Assembly: GCF_042477335.2 (NCBI RefSeq)
Contig: NC_091250.1
Span: 61,387,384-61,451,383, forward strand
Length of the DNA stretch: 64,000 bases
Origin: Ovis canadensis
Taxonomy: Eukaryota > Chordata > Mammalia > Artiodactyla > Bovidae
Reading direction: 5' to 3'
Shown: positions 47,401-56,215 of the stretch, piece by piece
How the letters are laid out: each line of letters starts with the position of its first letter
Position numbering within the stretch: position 1 is the first letter of the stretch
Position numbers and translations under genes: made by a program
Notes under the pieces: model-generated
The model's database searches: none
Seen by the model: only the letters and a program-made list of their open reading frames with translations
What the model was told of the DNA's origin: nothing

Positions 47401-48858
47401 GATTGAACCATTATCATTTCAACATGTAATTAATATTAATGAGATTTTATATTCCTTTATTAAAAATTAATTTATTAATCCATTTATTAATTTGCTTTTG
47501 GCTGCACTGGGTCTTTGTTACTGCACATGGGCCTTATCTAGTTGCAGTGAGTGGGAGCTATCTTTGTTGCCTTGAGTGGGCTTCTCATTGTGGTAGCTTC
47601 CCTTGTTGTGGAGTGCGGCCTCAGTAATTGTTGTGCACAAGCTTGCTTAGTTGCTCCATAGCATGTGGAAAGTCATTTACAATTGTTTTGGACTAAATCT
47701 TGGAAATCCAGCGAGTATTTTACATTTAGGCCACATCGCAGTGGATAGTGACTAATGCATTGGATAGGGCTGGTCCAAAGCCCCTAACATCATGCACAGT
47801 TCCTGGTGGAACATATAAGAAAGTACAAAGTGTATGGCCTCCGGAGCCAGGCTATCTGGGTTTGAATCCCATCTCCCATCTGTATGATTTGAGGAAAATA
47901 GCTTAACCTCATAGTGCCTCAATTTCTCAAAGTTCACTGTTAGATTTTGCCTAACGGAAACTTCAGGCCCTGAAAACTAAACTGTGATTCAGGTGGTCAC
48001 TTCCCTTGCCTTCCCCTCTCCCCACCTGGCCGGCTCCCCCACCTCCCCACCCATCCCCCACCCCCCACCCCCCGCCCCCCAGCGACACACATTAGGCCCT
48101 CAGCTAATGTAATCCCTCCCACTCTGGGCTGAGCTATGAAGGTGAGGAAGACCCATGACTCCACTTCTAGATGACGCCCTCTTCTCTCCGTGAGGCAGAC
48201 CCATTCACCTCTCCAACCCCTTGCTTTTCAGATCGCCCTGTGCCACTTTTTCTTCAACATCTCAGGCATCATCCTGTGGTACCCAATCCCGTTCACTCGC
48301 CTGCCTATCCGCCTGGCCAAAGGGCTGGGCAGCGTCTCAGCTAAGTACCGCTGGTTCGCCATCGTCTACTTGATCATCTTCTTCCTCCTGATCCCTCTGG
48401 GGGTGTTCGGCCTCTCCCTGCTTGGCTGGCCAGTGCTGGTGGGCGTGGCGTCGCCCATCGTCCTTGTGATCTTACTGGTGGTGGTCCTCAAGATCCTGCA
48501 GTCCTGCTGCCCTGGCTCCTTGCCCCAGAAGCTCCGAAGCTGGGACTTCCTGCCCTTGTGGATGCGCTCCCTGGAGCCCTGGGACAAGCTCATCACCTCC
48601 CTCACCAGCTGCTTCCAGAGGCGCTGCTGCTGCTGCTGCCGCGTCTGCTGCCGCGTCTGCTGCGGGCTGTGCGGCTGCTCCAGGTGCTGCCGTTGCAGCA
48701 AGTGCTGCGAAGACCTGGAGGAGGTGAAGGACGAGCCGGTCAAGTCCCCTGAGGCATTCGACAACTTGGCCATGGACAAAGAGGCCCAGGATGGGGTCAC
48801 TAAGTGTGAAGTGGAGGCCTCAGGCACCAAAATCGTTTCCAGCATCACAGCCTTGTAG
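35373..48858 (+). CDS. SLC34A2: SLC34A2: sodium-dependent phosphate cotransporter 2B (NaPi-IIb), 12 coding exons
   Basis: Secondary-active carrier that moves sodium and phosphate into epithelial cells across the apical membrane (lung, gut, mammary and salivary epithelium). The joined CDS is 35373-35484, 35588-35722, 36696-36824, 38224-38367, 39542-39653, 41810-42005, 42898-42993, 43399-43519, 44676-44843, 46363-46479, 46576-46700 and 48232-48858: 2,082 bases, 693 residues, with no break. Human NaPi-IIb is 690. Family marks are two inverted QSSS repeats (residues 157-160 and 430-433), two GANIGT motifs (186-191 and 459-464), an Asp (220) in HDFFNW as in the electrogenic isoforms, a large extracellular loop (about 235-355) with N-glycosylation sequons, a Cys-rich tail (612-644) and a C-terminal TAL PDZ ligand. 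The acidic, Lys-rich N-terminus (1-90) is cytosolic. The start has an ideal ACCATGG context. All introns are GT-AG. The 13-exon layout matches the human gene. Confidence 0.97.
35588..35722 (+). CDS. SLC34A2: SLC34A2 exon 3
   Basis: Acceptor 'cttgtttgggcag'. Codes residues 38-82, the rest of the cytosolic N-terminus with an acidic segment ([15 protein letters not shown]). Donor tcag/gtaaat. Phase 1. Intron 2 is only 103 bases. Confidence 0.95.
36696..36824 (+). CDS. SLC34A2: SLC34A2 exon 4
   Basis: Acceptor 'cccctcctccag'. Codes residues 83-125, including the first membrane helix (about 100-118, [18 protein letters not shown]). Donor ggag/gtatgg. Phase 1. Confidence 0.95.
36825..38223. other. 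SLC34A2 intron 4, no clear repeat
   Basis: Mostly unique sequence. Several small open frames, none resembling a known protein. Confidence 0.5.
38224..38367 (+). CDS. SLC34A2: SLC34A2 exon 5 (first QSSS repeat)
   Basis: Acceptor 'tgtttttcag'. Codes residues 126-173 with the first transport repeat, [14 protein letters not shown], part of the sodium/phosphate pathway in this family. Donor tcac/gtgagt. Phase 1. Confidence 0.96.
38600..38760. mobile_element. hAT-Charlie-type DNA transposon relic (MER3-like), intron 5
   Basis: 'ctagtagccactagctacat', 'gtggctgtttcatttaacc' and 'catgtggttaatggctgcca', with the pair CACTAGCTACATGTGGC / ACATGTGGTTAATGGC forming diverged inverted ends. Family from memory. 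Confidence 0.6.
39001..39096 (+). repeat. imperfect ACTTTTATA-type tandem repeat (intron 5)
   Basis: About eight imperfect copies of a 9-11-base T/A-rich unit ('acttttata', 'acttttataact', 'acttttatttgt'), an AT-rich minisatellite-like tract. Confidence 0.75.
39542..39653 (+). CDS. SLC34A2: SLC34A2 exon 6
   Basis: Acceptor 'ccaccctccag'. Codes residues 174-210 with [17 protein letters not shown], the re-entrant region of repeat 1. Donor gaag/gtagga. Phase 2. Confidence 0.96.
40140..40700 (+). mobile_element. old L1 3' fragment (intron 6)
   Basis: Equivalent to the end of L1 ORF2 plus 3'UTR: 'tagcagcattatttagaatt', 'gaagcaacctaagtgtccat', 'ggaatactactcagccacaa', 'gtgaaataagtcatacaggg', 'ttgtacaccag'. 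It carries a short (CA)n run at 40258-40273. Non-coding. Confidence 0.8.
40701..41800. other. intron 6, remainder
   Basis: 41100-41330 has faint reverse-strand L1-like wording. Otherwise nothing recognised. Confidence 0.4.
41810..42005 (+). CDS. SLC34A2: SLC34A2 exon 7
   Basis: Acceptor 'ctcttcctgcag'. Codes residues 211-276: HDFFNW with Asp220 (matching the Asp needed for the electrogenic mode in NaPi-IIa), the next membrane helix, and the start of the extracellular loop. Donor ccag/gtaacc. Phase 0. Confidence 0.96.
42134..42305 (-). mobile_element. BovB (RTE) fragment (intron 7)
   Basis: 'ttgttcagttgctcagtcat', 'gcacaccaggctcccctgtc', 'ctggagtttgctcaaattca', 'ggtgatgttatctaaccgtc'. Reverse strand, about 170 bases. 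Confidence 0.75.
42898..42993 (+). CDS. SLC34A2: SLC34A2 exon 8
   Basis: Acceptor 'gctctcctcag'. Codes residues 277-308 of the extracellular loop, with sequon N294-K-S and Cys302. The last codons N307-V308 form an NVT sequon with the first codon of exon 9. Donor cgtg/gtaagt. Phase 0. Confidence 0.95.
43399..43519 (+). CDS. SLC34A2: SLC34A2 exon 9 (glycosylated loop)
   Basis: Acceptor 'gccacccag'. Codes residues 309-348: sequons at N312, N320 and N339, and Cys321 and Cys327. This matches the disulfide-bonded loop that in human NaPi-IIb carries the MX35 antibody epitope. Donor aagt/gtgagt. Phase 1. A longer frame reading in from 43159 is intron read-through. Confidence 0.95.
44676..44843 (+). 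CDS. SLC34A2: SLC34A2 exon 10
   Basis: Acceptor 'ggtctctccag'. Completes Cys349 and codes residues 350-404: the end of the loop (N357-L-S close to the membrane) and a long hydrophobic helix (about 361-388). Donor actg/gtaagc. Phase 1. Confidence 0.96.
45545..45750 (+). repeat. Bov-tA SINE (intron 10)
   Basis: 'cttagtgtggctcagagggt', 'ttggcaagatcccctggaga', 'gagtcagacacaactgagca'. Confidence 0.85.
45752..46092 (-). mobile_element. ancient LTR-like repeat, family uncertain (intron 10)
   Basis: Reverse-strand wording of an old mammalian LTR-type interspersed repeat: 'aacagcaatttatttcacat' (an AATAAA signal on the reverse strand), 'ggtgaggacccacttcctgg', 'ataagggcactaatccact', 'cctcatgacctagtcatctc', 'ggggttagggtttcaacaca'. 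I judge it MaLR-like, from memory. No coding sequence. Confidence 0.55.
46363..46479 (+). CDS. SLC34A2: SLC34A2 exon 11 (second QSSS repeat)
   Basis: Acceptor 'tctgtcttccag'. Codes residues 405-443 with [17 protein letters not shown], the second inverted transport repeat. Donor atcg/gtgagt. Phase 1. Intron 11 is only 96 bases. Confidence 0.96.
46576..46700 (+). CDS. SLC34A2: SLC34A2 exon 12
   Basis: Acceptor 'caccccccccag'-like C-rich tract before 46576. Codes residues 444-485 with [16 protein letters not shown], the counterpart of the exon 6 motif. Donor ccag/gtaagg. Phase 0. Confidence 0.96.
47300..47785. mobile_element. hAT-type DNA transposon relic split by a SINE (intron 12)
   Basis: 'gggagattaattttaataat', 'attatcatttcaacatgtaa' and 'ttaatgagattttatattcc' before, and 'ggaaatccagcgagtatttt', 'acatttaggccacatc' and 'gtgactaatgcattggatag' after the SINE at about 47455-47680. 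Matches a common Charlie-type consensus from memory. Confidence 0.55.
47455..47680 (-). repeat. long CHR-type SINE, truncated (intron 12)
   Basis: 'tttggctgcactgggtcttt', 'gggccttatctagttgcagt', 'gggcttctcattgtggtagc', 'gttgctccatagcatgtgg'. Lacks the tRNA-like head. Confidence 0.7.
48004..48082 (+). other. C-rich tract with G4/i-motif core (intron 12)
   Basis: The core 48055-48080 has C-runs of 5, 6, 6 and 6 separated by single A, A and G. On the template (-) strand this gives four long G-runs with one-base loops. It lies about 150 bases upstream of the exon 13 acceptor. Confidence 0.85.
48232..48858 (+). CDS. SLC34A2: SLC34A2 exon 13, coding part (last exon)
   Basis: Acceptor 'cttgcttttcag'. 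Codes residues 486-693: the last membrane helices (about 486-505, 526-550, 553-575), a cytosolic tail with a cysteine cluster at 612-644 special to NaPi-IIb (likely palmitoylated or otherwise modified; inference), an acidic end and the terminal TAL, a class I PDZ ligand. Stop TAG 48856-48858. Confidence 0.96.
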   Translation: MALCHFFFNISGIILWYPIPFTRLPIRLAKGLGSVSAKYRWFAIVYLIIFFLLIPLGVFGLSLLGWPVLVGVASPIVLVILLVVVLKILQSCCPGSLPQKLRSWDFLPLWMRSLEPWDKLITSLTSCFQRRCCCCCRVCCRVCCGLCGCSRCCRCSKCCEDLEEVKDEPVKSPEAFDNLAMDKEAQDGVTKCEVEASGTKIVSSITAL

Positions 48859-50605
48859 GTAGGGGCTGCCTGGAGACGGGAGGAGGGCCCCATAGTCCAC
48901 ACGCTCTGGCTCCCTCTTGGTTCTTCCTCCATTTCAGGGGAATTCCTTCCCCATTGAGAAATGACATCCATCCCAGCTCTCATTCCCTTGGCCCAGTGTA
49001 TCAAGCCCACACAGTAGTTCCATCCCAGCCCCACGCTCCCTGGGCCTTCGAGGCTCGGGAAGGCACAAAACGACACTGAAAGAGAATTAGTGAAACCTGG
49101 CCGGAGAGATGATCGCAATTTCCCCAGCACACAGCTGGGTTGGTCAATAGGGCTTTTTACCCCCTGACCATCCTCTTCCAAAGGAAAAGCCCCAAGGGAG
49201 GAATTTAAGGAAGGTTCTCAGAGGTGCATATTCATGTACACTTTTCTTTATTATGATCCAGCTCAGGCATCTCTCTTTTATCAAAGACCTGCTTCAACCA
49301 AGAGCAGCTGCTCCCATACAGTCCAAGGGCAGCCCAATTCACGGGAAATGGTGTAACTGTCTGGGACTTGGAGAAGACCATCGGTGTGGCCTTTTCCCCT
49401 TCTTAGTGCTCCTCACATCCCCTGGCAGGGTTTTTGTAAAAGATCAGTGCTGTCCCTGAGCTGGCAGGTGGAGGATGAGTGCTGGGAATTGGGGAACATT
49501 TGAGGGAGATGGTTCATCTCTGCCACAAGAGCCTTGGGTGCTTCTTAACCCAGCTAACCCAGCATATGTTCTGGCTAAAGCCTAGAGCTGATAAAAATCA
49601 CCCCTGCTGAGTCTTCTGGAGTAAGATATGCCGGCCGGTTCTGAGTCCCCTCCATTCTGCCCCCTGAATCAAAGCACCTGAGCGTAGGACAGCTCTACAG
49701 CCCTCTGTGCCCCTTGGCTCCTTGTACAAAATGACTATCTGGGTCAGCTTCCGCCCATACTTGCACCCACCCCTCCTTCCCTCAAAGCCAGAACCTTTTT
49801 CCAGACATTGTCTCATAGTCCCATCCATAAATGAACTTTGCTCATGTGCCCTCTCTCCACGTCTGCAAAGCTTCAAATTTTTCACTGAGGGTAGAAACCA
49901 GGGCATGGCTGGACTGCCCACAGAACCATGATCAAGTGGCAGTGGGGTGCATGCATGTCTGTGGATCCAAGAAGTGTGCTCCTTCTTGGCCCAGATGCCT
50001 TCTCTGTGCCTTTGAGAGCCCCCGTTGTATTATTATTTGCACCTCTTGCCATTGCTTCTTACCCTGAACAAACCTAGTTCTCCCTGGAGAGTGAGTGAGC
50101 TTCAATCAAGCCTGGGAAAGGGGATCAATGCAGCCATGCTCCCAGACCCTGTCCTTCCCCATTCTAGCTTCTCAATCACTTTAGCAGGTTGGGATACCAA
50201 ACTGAGCCTTCCCCTGACCTTCCCTGTGTAGAATCAGATTCCCAAACAGAGCCATTTATACTCTATATTTATACTCCTGCAACTGTACAGCATTTTTTGT
50301 AAGTTATATAGTAAGTAGTACTGTGATTTGTGTTATGTAGCGCTCTCATTTGGAAACCAGGCCAGGTTCTACTAAGAAAGACCACCTTTGTATATTTTGT
50401 AATACAGCCTTTTAAACGTGCTTCTGCAGCCACACCCACACCACACACCTCTCCAAATATGTAAATATGTAAGTTAAATCTGGGCAGGGCTGTGGTCCTC
50501 TTTGTACTCTGATTTTAAAAAATTGGATCCTTGTACCTGCGTTGTTTCTTTTTTTAAAAAACTGGTTGTGGGAAGTGAGAGAAATAAAGATAAAACCCCA
50601 AAGGA
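48859..50605 (+). other. SLC34A2: SLC34A2 3'UTR
   Basis: About 1.75 kb free of recognisable SINEs or LINEs, which contrasts with the flanks and supports transcript status. It ends after AATAAA at 50583-50588; cleavage is expected at about 50600-50610, before a GT-rich stretch (gttgttttc). An AU-rich 'ctctatatttatactcc' segment lies near 50260. The exact end is estimated. Confidence 0.82.
50583..50588 (+). terminator. SLC34A2: polyadenylation signal AATAAA of SLC34A2
   Basis: A canonical hexamer about 1.72 kb after the stop, followed by a GT/T-rich downstream element about 25-35 bases further on. The Bov-tA at 50895 starts well beyond it. Confidence 0.8.
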
Positions 50606-50894
50606 GCGAGTTGTTTTCAATTATAGGGGAATAAGGACCTCCTAGATCTATTTCCAAAAAATTTGAGGTCGTTCCCTCATTTAATGTCACTACCCAGCAA
50701 CAGCACCAGCTACGTAATTTGTGGAGTCCCTCACTCGAAATGCAGGAAAAAATGCCAAGTTTTCCTCTCGACCATGGTCCCTCTTTTTGACTTTAAAAAA
50801 ATTACTATTCAATGCTAAGTTGACATTTTAAAATTATTAGTGTGAATTTTATGGTTCCTCTTTATATTGTGATGCCAGCTTTAAACGCCAGCAG
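50606..50894. other. downstream flank of SLC34A2
   Basis: No repeat or gene recognised. Contains the GT/T-rich element just after the polyadenylation signal. Confidence 0.5.
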
Positions 50895-51088
50895 GACTTC
50901 CCTGGTGGCTCAGATGGTAAAGAATCCGTCTGCAGTGCAGGAGACCCAGGTTCGATTCTTGGGTTGAGAAGATCCCCTGGAGAAGGGAATGGCAACACAC
51001 TCCAGCATTCTTGCCTGGAAAATTCCATGGACACACCATGGAGTCGCAAAGAGTTCGACACGACTGAGCAACTTTGCTTCACTTCAAA
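50895..51088 (+). repeat. Bov-tA SINE
   Basis: 'gacttccctggtggctcaga', 'gttgagaagatcccctggag', then a short deletion before 'accatggagtcgcaaagagt'. Confidence 0.85.
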
Positions 51089-51557
51089 TAAAGCAAGAAC
51101 TTTGAAACTCAAATGCAGTATTCCTAGAAGTACACAATTCGTGTCTGTTAGCTTGGACACATATTTTGTGTCCACCAGAACAGCAGGGACACTGCACAGA
51201 ATTCACTCAACTGTTTTCATTTCTCTTGTTTGTGCACATTCTGCTGACTGACGTTCCCTACCTTACTGATGAGTAACGAGGCAATGAAAGGGAGAAGTCG
51301 AGGTTACCCTTTCCTTCTGTGTCAGCATTTTCAGCCTTGAGTGGATGGCTAATACAGGAAAGTAAGTGGTGAGGAAAGAGCTGATATGGCTTCTCAGTTA
51401 TTTCTTGTGTTGTATTTGGACAAAGCTCTGGTTTGAATGGGAGGCATGGCCTCTTGGGGGCCCTTGCTTGATCAGTTATAGATGTAGCACCTACACTTTG
51501 AGCCTTGCAGTACTCCCACTTGTGAGCTGCTGGAGTTTTGTACTCATGCATGTGTGC

Positions 51558-51687
51558 TAAAGTTGATTTAGTCGTGACCGATTCTTTGTGGGACCCTATG
51601 GACTGAGGCCACCAGGCTTCTCTGTCCGTGGGATTCTCCATTGCATTGCATGCAGGTGGATTCTTTACTATCTGACCCACCAGGGCA
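51558..51687 (-). repeat. Bov-tA SINE with internal deletion
   Basis: 'gatttagtcgtgaccgattc', 'gtccgtgggattctcca' jumps directly to 'tgcaggtggattctttacta' and 'gacccaccagggca', so the middle of the element is missing. Confidence 0.8.
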
Positions 51688-51689
51688 TT

Positions 51690-52005
51690 GCACATGCTCT
51701 CTCGGGGTGGGAGAGAACTGCAGGCATGCACACTGCCCATCTGCTTCTGCTCCATTGCCCCATGGCACTTAACTTACAAAGTTAAGTTAAAAGAAAAAAT
51801 TGTTAAGAATTTCAGGACCCTGACAACAGAGCATTTCAGCTAAAGAATGAGGCCCAAAAATGGGGGTTGCGATCATTTGAAGAGTTGGGTTCCATCCCTG
51901 ACTCTGTCATTTACTAACAAGCCTAGTAACCTTTCTTGATGTCAATTTTCTTATCTGGAATATGGGACAGAAACACTTGGCTTCCTATGGTTATTAAAAC
52001 AAAGT
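51690..52005. other. intergenic, nothing recognised
   Basis: Only a MIR-like phrase near 51880-51965 ('gagttgggttccatccctga', 'cttatctggaatatgggac'). Confidence 0.4.
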
Positions 52006-52238
52006 AATGTATGTAAGTTTCCCAGGTGGCTCAGTGGTAAAGAATCTGCCTGCCAAACAGGAGACATAAGAGATACAGCTTTGATCCTTGGGTCAGGAAG
52101 ATCACCTGGAGAAGGAAATGGCAACTTACTCCAGTATTTTTGCCTGGAAAATCCCATGGACAGAGAAGCCTGGCAGGCTACAATCTGTTGGGTCACAGAG
52201 TCAGACACAACTTAGCGACTAAACAACAATGTATGTAA
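52006..52238 (+). repeat. Bov-tA SINE with 11-bp target-site duplication
   Basis: 'tttcccaggtggctcagtgg' to 'cacaacttagcgactaaaca', flanked by AATGTATGTAA at 52006-52016 and 52228-52238. Confidence 0.92.
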
Positions 52239-52707
52239 ACATTTAGCCCCAGAACTGGTTTACTCCAAGTGCTAGGCATACAGTTATGCCTCAAAATATA
52301 TTGGACTAGCATACGTGGTACGTGATACACTTCCCACGCTTCTTTGCATTTTTGTTTCCTTGAGTATTTCTGAAGTGAAGTACCAAGTCAAGAAAGCTAC
52401 TATCAAACCCAAGCCACAGAGGTCAGAACTAGCCTTGGACTCGTTATTAGAATGAGCTGGACTAGGGTCACATGGTACAGCTCCAAGTGGATCTGGGGTC
52501 AGCTGAGGGACAGGGTGAGGAGCAAGTGGGGAACAGGATGCAAAGAATCACTGGAAACAGACTGGCGTTGTCCTCTAACAAGTGACTTGCTTTCTAGCCC
52601 CAGTCTAGAATGTGGCATTGTTTTACAGGATTTGTACATTGTTTGTGTCAAGGTTAAAAATCCGATAGTTGGAGAGAGCTTACAACTGTCAGCACCGTCA
52701 TGTGCCT

Positions 52708-52838
52708 CACCCAGCGGTTAGGACCTGGTGCTCTCACTGCCAGGACCCACGTTGGACCCAGGTTGGACCCAGTTCAGTCCCTGGTGGGGAAGCTAAGATC
52801 CCACAATTTTGGCAAAAATATAAATAGAATAAAATAGT
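52708..52838 (+). repeat. CHR-type SINE with internal duplication
   Basis: 'cagcggttaggacctggtgc', then 'cccacgttggacccaggttg' with a repeated 'ttggaccca' unit, 'cagtccctggtggggaagct', 'aagatcccaca' and an A-rich tail. Confidence 0.75.
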
Positions 52839-52839
52839 G

Positions 52840-53841
52840 CTTCCTCTCTTGGCCCAAGTTCATTACAAAGACTGCAGAGGGGTTCTGGGGTCTGCCTGTT
52901 AGTGCTGAGTATTTACATTTTCCACTGGAATCCTGGAAGTCCAAAAGTAATGTCCCTTCTTTGCCTTATAGAATTTGGAATCAAGTGAAAAATAAGGCAG
53001 AATATAGACTTATGGAGATGAAAATATCCATTGTATTACTAAGGAAGCTGATTGTTAAGACATGGCTTTCTTTTAGCTCTGCAGAGAGGGGAAAAGCTTG
53101 CTAACATTCCACCCTGGAATGAAACCAGTTTACTAACCCAGCTACAGGCAGATGTGAATGCCACAGGTGTCCCCCATGGGGCATCATCAACCCCCAAGGC
53201 CAGCTCCCTTGCCCTCACAGGTACCCTGGTCCTTGAGTGAAGCACGTGAGGGACATGTCTTGAGTCAAGGCAGCAAGTCACTTCCCAAACACCCAGCCGA
53301 GGTGAGAAAGGGGGCGTTTTTCTTCCCCCTGGAGTTTTAGTCCCAAGTAAGACAACAGGCAAGCTTTGCTCAGGGAAGCGAACATTCCCTGACCTTATCC
53401 TACTCCTAGCTCTCCTCATTCTTTCTGCAAACAATCAAGGAGTCATATTCCTTCTTTGTTCCTCTTAACAGTCATTTTTGCTCCTCAAGGAAGGAAGGCA
53501 TTAAGAATTTAAGTGTGGTAGTGAAAAGATATTATCAGGAGACTGATTTTGGATAGAGCAGGAAGTTAGGGTAGAAACAGGTCTGGTAGTTGGTAGGCGT
53601 GACCATTAACTGCTGCTCCCGACTCCCTCACATGTTTCTGTATGAATGCCAGTCCAGACAGGCATGCTGCCTCGCGCTCAGGTCTGGTGAGATGACTTCA
53701 GTGGAACCCTCAGAGAGTGAGGTAGGAGTGTCCCACAACTGGGGACCCATCTTGTGTCAGGAAAAAGGGCTGTGTCTGAGAAATAGCCACAGTCCTATCT
53801 GACAGACAGTTGAATGATGTCCAGTATGGCTCACTCACACC
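52840..53841. other. intergenic, nothing recognised
   Basis: Open frames on both strands at 53039-53434 do not resemble known proteins. No clear repeat. Confidence 0.4.
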
Positions 53842-54549
53842 AATACACATAAAAATTAGAGAATGTAATGAGACAAAAAGTAATCTCTCTACACAGTGCC
53901 TACTTTTAGGGCTGTGGATATTCAAGGAATGAAGAAATGAATAAAGGCTGCCACATTTGGATAAACACTACAATGGAAATGTTTGCATAACTAGAAACAA
54001 AATATATAATAAATAAACAGTCTTAGGATCACTTAAGTCACAAATTCAAGCTGGCTGGGAGCCCAGCTGAGGCTGTCAACCAGAGTGCCGTGGGTCTCTT
54101 TCATGTGACCTCTCTTTGTGGCTTGGGCTTCACAAAGTGTCGTGACTGACTCAAAATGGGATCGGACCAAGACTGGGGAAGAAGCAGCACTGGACCTCTT
54201 ACATATGGCCTTTCCTCAGAAGTTCTACAGCATCACTCTTACCACATTTTATGTTCAAAGCAATGACAATCCCAGTTAAAGGGGAAGAGACTCCACCATT
54301 CCCTAGGAAGAATGGCAAAGAATTTGCAGCCATTTTTAACCCACCTCCATTAGATTTGTGAGTTAAGTGATCCTACGACTATTTAGTATTTTATTTCTAG
54401 TTATGCAGATATCTTCATTGTATCATTTATCCAAATCTGGAAGCCTTGATTCATTTCTTCACTCTTTGAATAACTACCGCACTAAAAGTGGGCACTGCAT
54501 AGAGAGATTTCTTTTTGTCCCACTACATTCTCTAATTTTTATGTGTATT
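53842..54549. repeat. imperfect inverted repeat, ~190-bp arms
   Basis: Left arm 53842-54036 and right arm 54363-54549 are reverse complements at about 85% identity by eye, with small gaps near the inner end. Shared blocks include AATACACATAAAAATTAGAG / its complement at the outer ends and GGATCACTTAA at the inner ends. The 326-base spacer contains old-repeat-like wording ('gaagttctacagcatcactc', 'ggcaaagaatttgcagccat'). The arms' origin is unknown to me. Confidence 0.85.
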
Positions 54550-54659
54550 TAGACTTTTCATCTTCATGATAAACATCTAGAGACCTTCTGGGACTCACAG
54601 AAATGCTCACTGGTGGATCACTTACATATTGAAATTGCTCTGAAGGGGATCTTTTGTTT

Positions 54660-54790
54660 GGATTTTTTCTGTTTTCCTGCACTGTGTGACATATAGAATC
54701 TGAATTTCCTGACTAAGAATCAAACCCATTCTCTCTGCCCTCTTGGAAGTGTAGAGTCTTAGCCACTGAGCCATTAGGGAAGTCCCTGAT
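54660..54790 (-). repeat. diverged CHR-type SINE
   Basis: 'gaatttcctgactaagaatc', 'gtagagtcttagccactgag', 'ccattagggaagtccctg' on the reverse strand. Confidence 0.7.
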
Positions 54791-55821
54791 TTTTCTAATC
54801 TCAGTATTCAAACACTGCAAGCAATTTTTTGGATATAATTTAGGCAGCAGTGAAGTTCACCTTTGTTAGAAAGTCCCTCCTTCCTAATGCAGGTTAATCA
54901 TTCCAACAGTATCGCAGGGGAGAACGTTCAGTACCTGAGAACAATGCAAGTTTCCCCAAGGATGCCCCAAGTTCTCTTTTGTTTCATGGTTGACTAGTCA
55001 GCACAGCTCACTTAATAGGGAGAAAAAAATCAGGAGTTTTTTCTTACAAAAATTTTTGGAACACTTTGAAATCTTCCTTTTTTGCATGCTTTTGATAAGA
55101 AATATCTTACTGAATTTTCTATTTATCTACAAAAACAGCATAGAGTCAGTACTCCCAAGCAAATAACATAGAGACATTAAAGGAAAAACTGAAGACAAGA
55201 ACTCATGCTTACCCCCTCCAAGATAACTGGTACCAATATTTTTGAAGTATTATTTCAGGTTTTTTTCTTTTCTGATGCTCAAACCTATCAAAAACATGTT
55301 TATTCACGTTTAGTTTTGCTTTCTGCTTTGTTTTCTTTTAACATTTAGTGGTTAATTTAAATTTCTTCTTCTTTTTTTAACTAATTTTTTCTTTTACACT
55401 AAGTCCTTGTTTTTTATCTATTTTAAATGCAGCAGTGTGTACATGTCAATCCCAAATTCTCAATCTATCCCTCCCTCTCACTTGTCCCTCCTGATAACCA
55501 TAAGTTCATTTTCAAAGATTTTTTTAAAAAATTGAAGTATTGTTGATTTATAATTCTGTGACAGTTTCTGGTGTACAGCAAAGCAATTCAGTTATCTGTA
55601 TTCTTTTTCATATTATTTTCTGTTATCATTTATATCATAGAATGTTGAATATAGCTCTCTGTGATGTACAGTAGGACCTTGCTGTTTCTTCACTCTGCGT
55701 GTGATAGTTGGCATCTCCTAGTCCCAGCTCCTCGGTCTATCCCTGCCCCAGAACCCTCCCTCCTTGACAACCATAAGTCTGCTTTCTTTATCTGGGAGTC
55801 TGTTTCTGTTTCGTAGATAAG

Positions 55822-55969
55822 TTCATTTGTGTCATATTTCATTTTATTACTTTTTGGTCACACCCATGGCATGTGGGATCTTAGTTCCCCAACCAGGGAT
55901 TGAACTCATGCCCCCCGCACTGGAAGTGCAGAGTCTCAGCCAGGGAAGTCCTTCATTTGTGTGATATTT
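55822..55969 (-). repeat. CHR-type SINE nested in L1, with 18-bp target-site duplication
   Basis: SINE at 55840-55951 ('ggtcacacccatggcatgtg', 'aaccagggattgaactcatg', 'agtctcagccagggaagtcc'). Flanks TTCATTTGTGTCATATTT (55822-55839) and TTCATTTGTGTGATATTT (55952-55969) differ at one base. Confidence 0.9.
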
Positions 55970-56106
55970 TAGATTCCAAACCAAGGGATATCATACAGCA
56001 TTTGTCTTTTCTTTCTGACTTTCTTCACTTAGTATGATAATCTCCAGATCCAGCCATGTTGCTGCAAATGGCATTATTTCATCCTTTTTTATGGCTAATA
56101 TTCATT

Positions 56107-56146
56107 GTGTGTATATAGATATATACATATAAATATATATATATAA
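56107..56146 (+). repeat. TA-rich simple repeat
   Basis: Mixed gtgtgtatatagatatatacatataaa and (TA)n run. Confidence 0.75.
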
Positions 56147-56215
56147 CACATCTTCTTTATCCATTCATCCATCGATGAACATCAGGTTGTTTCCAAGTTA
56201 AGACTTTCTCTTAAC

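Larger units (their letters stand above)
55350..56215 (-). mobile_element. old L1 3' fragment, interrupted by a CHR SINE
   Basis: Reverse-strand L1 wording: 'aaaattgaagtattgttgat', 'ggtgtacagcaaagcaattc', 'ctctgtgatgtacagtagga', 'cataagtctgctttctttat', then after the SINE 'ttcacttagtatgataatct', 'ccatgttgctgcaaatggca', 'cattcatccatcgatgaaca'. The left edge is uncertain. Confidence 0.75.

Noticed and set aside
48366-49181. 271-residue reverse-strand open frame
   Set aside because: It is the antisense shadow of the GC-rich last coding exon of SLC34A2, with Q-runs made from the complement of the TGC-rich cysteine codons.
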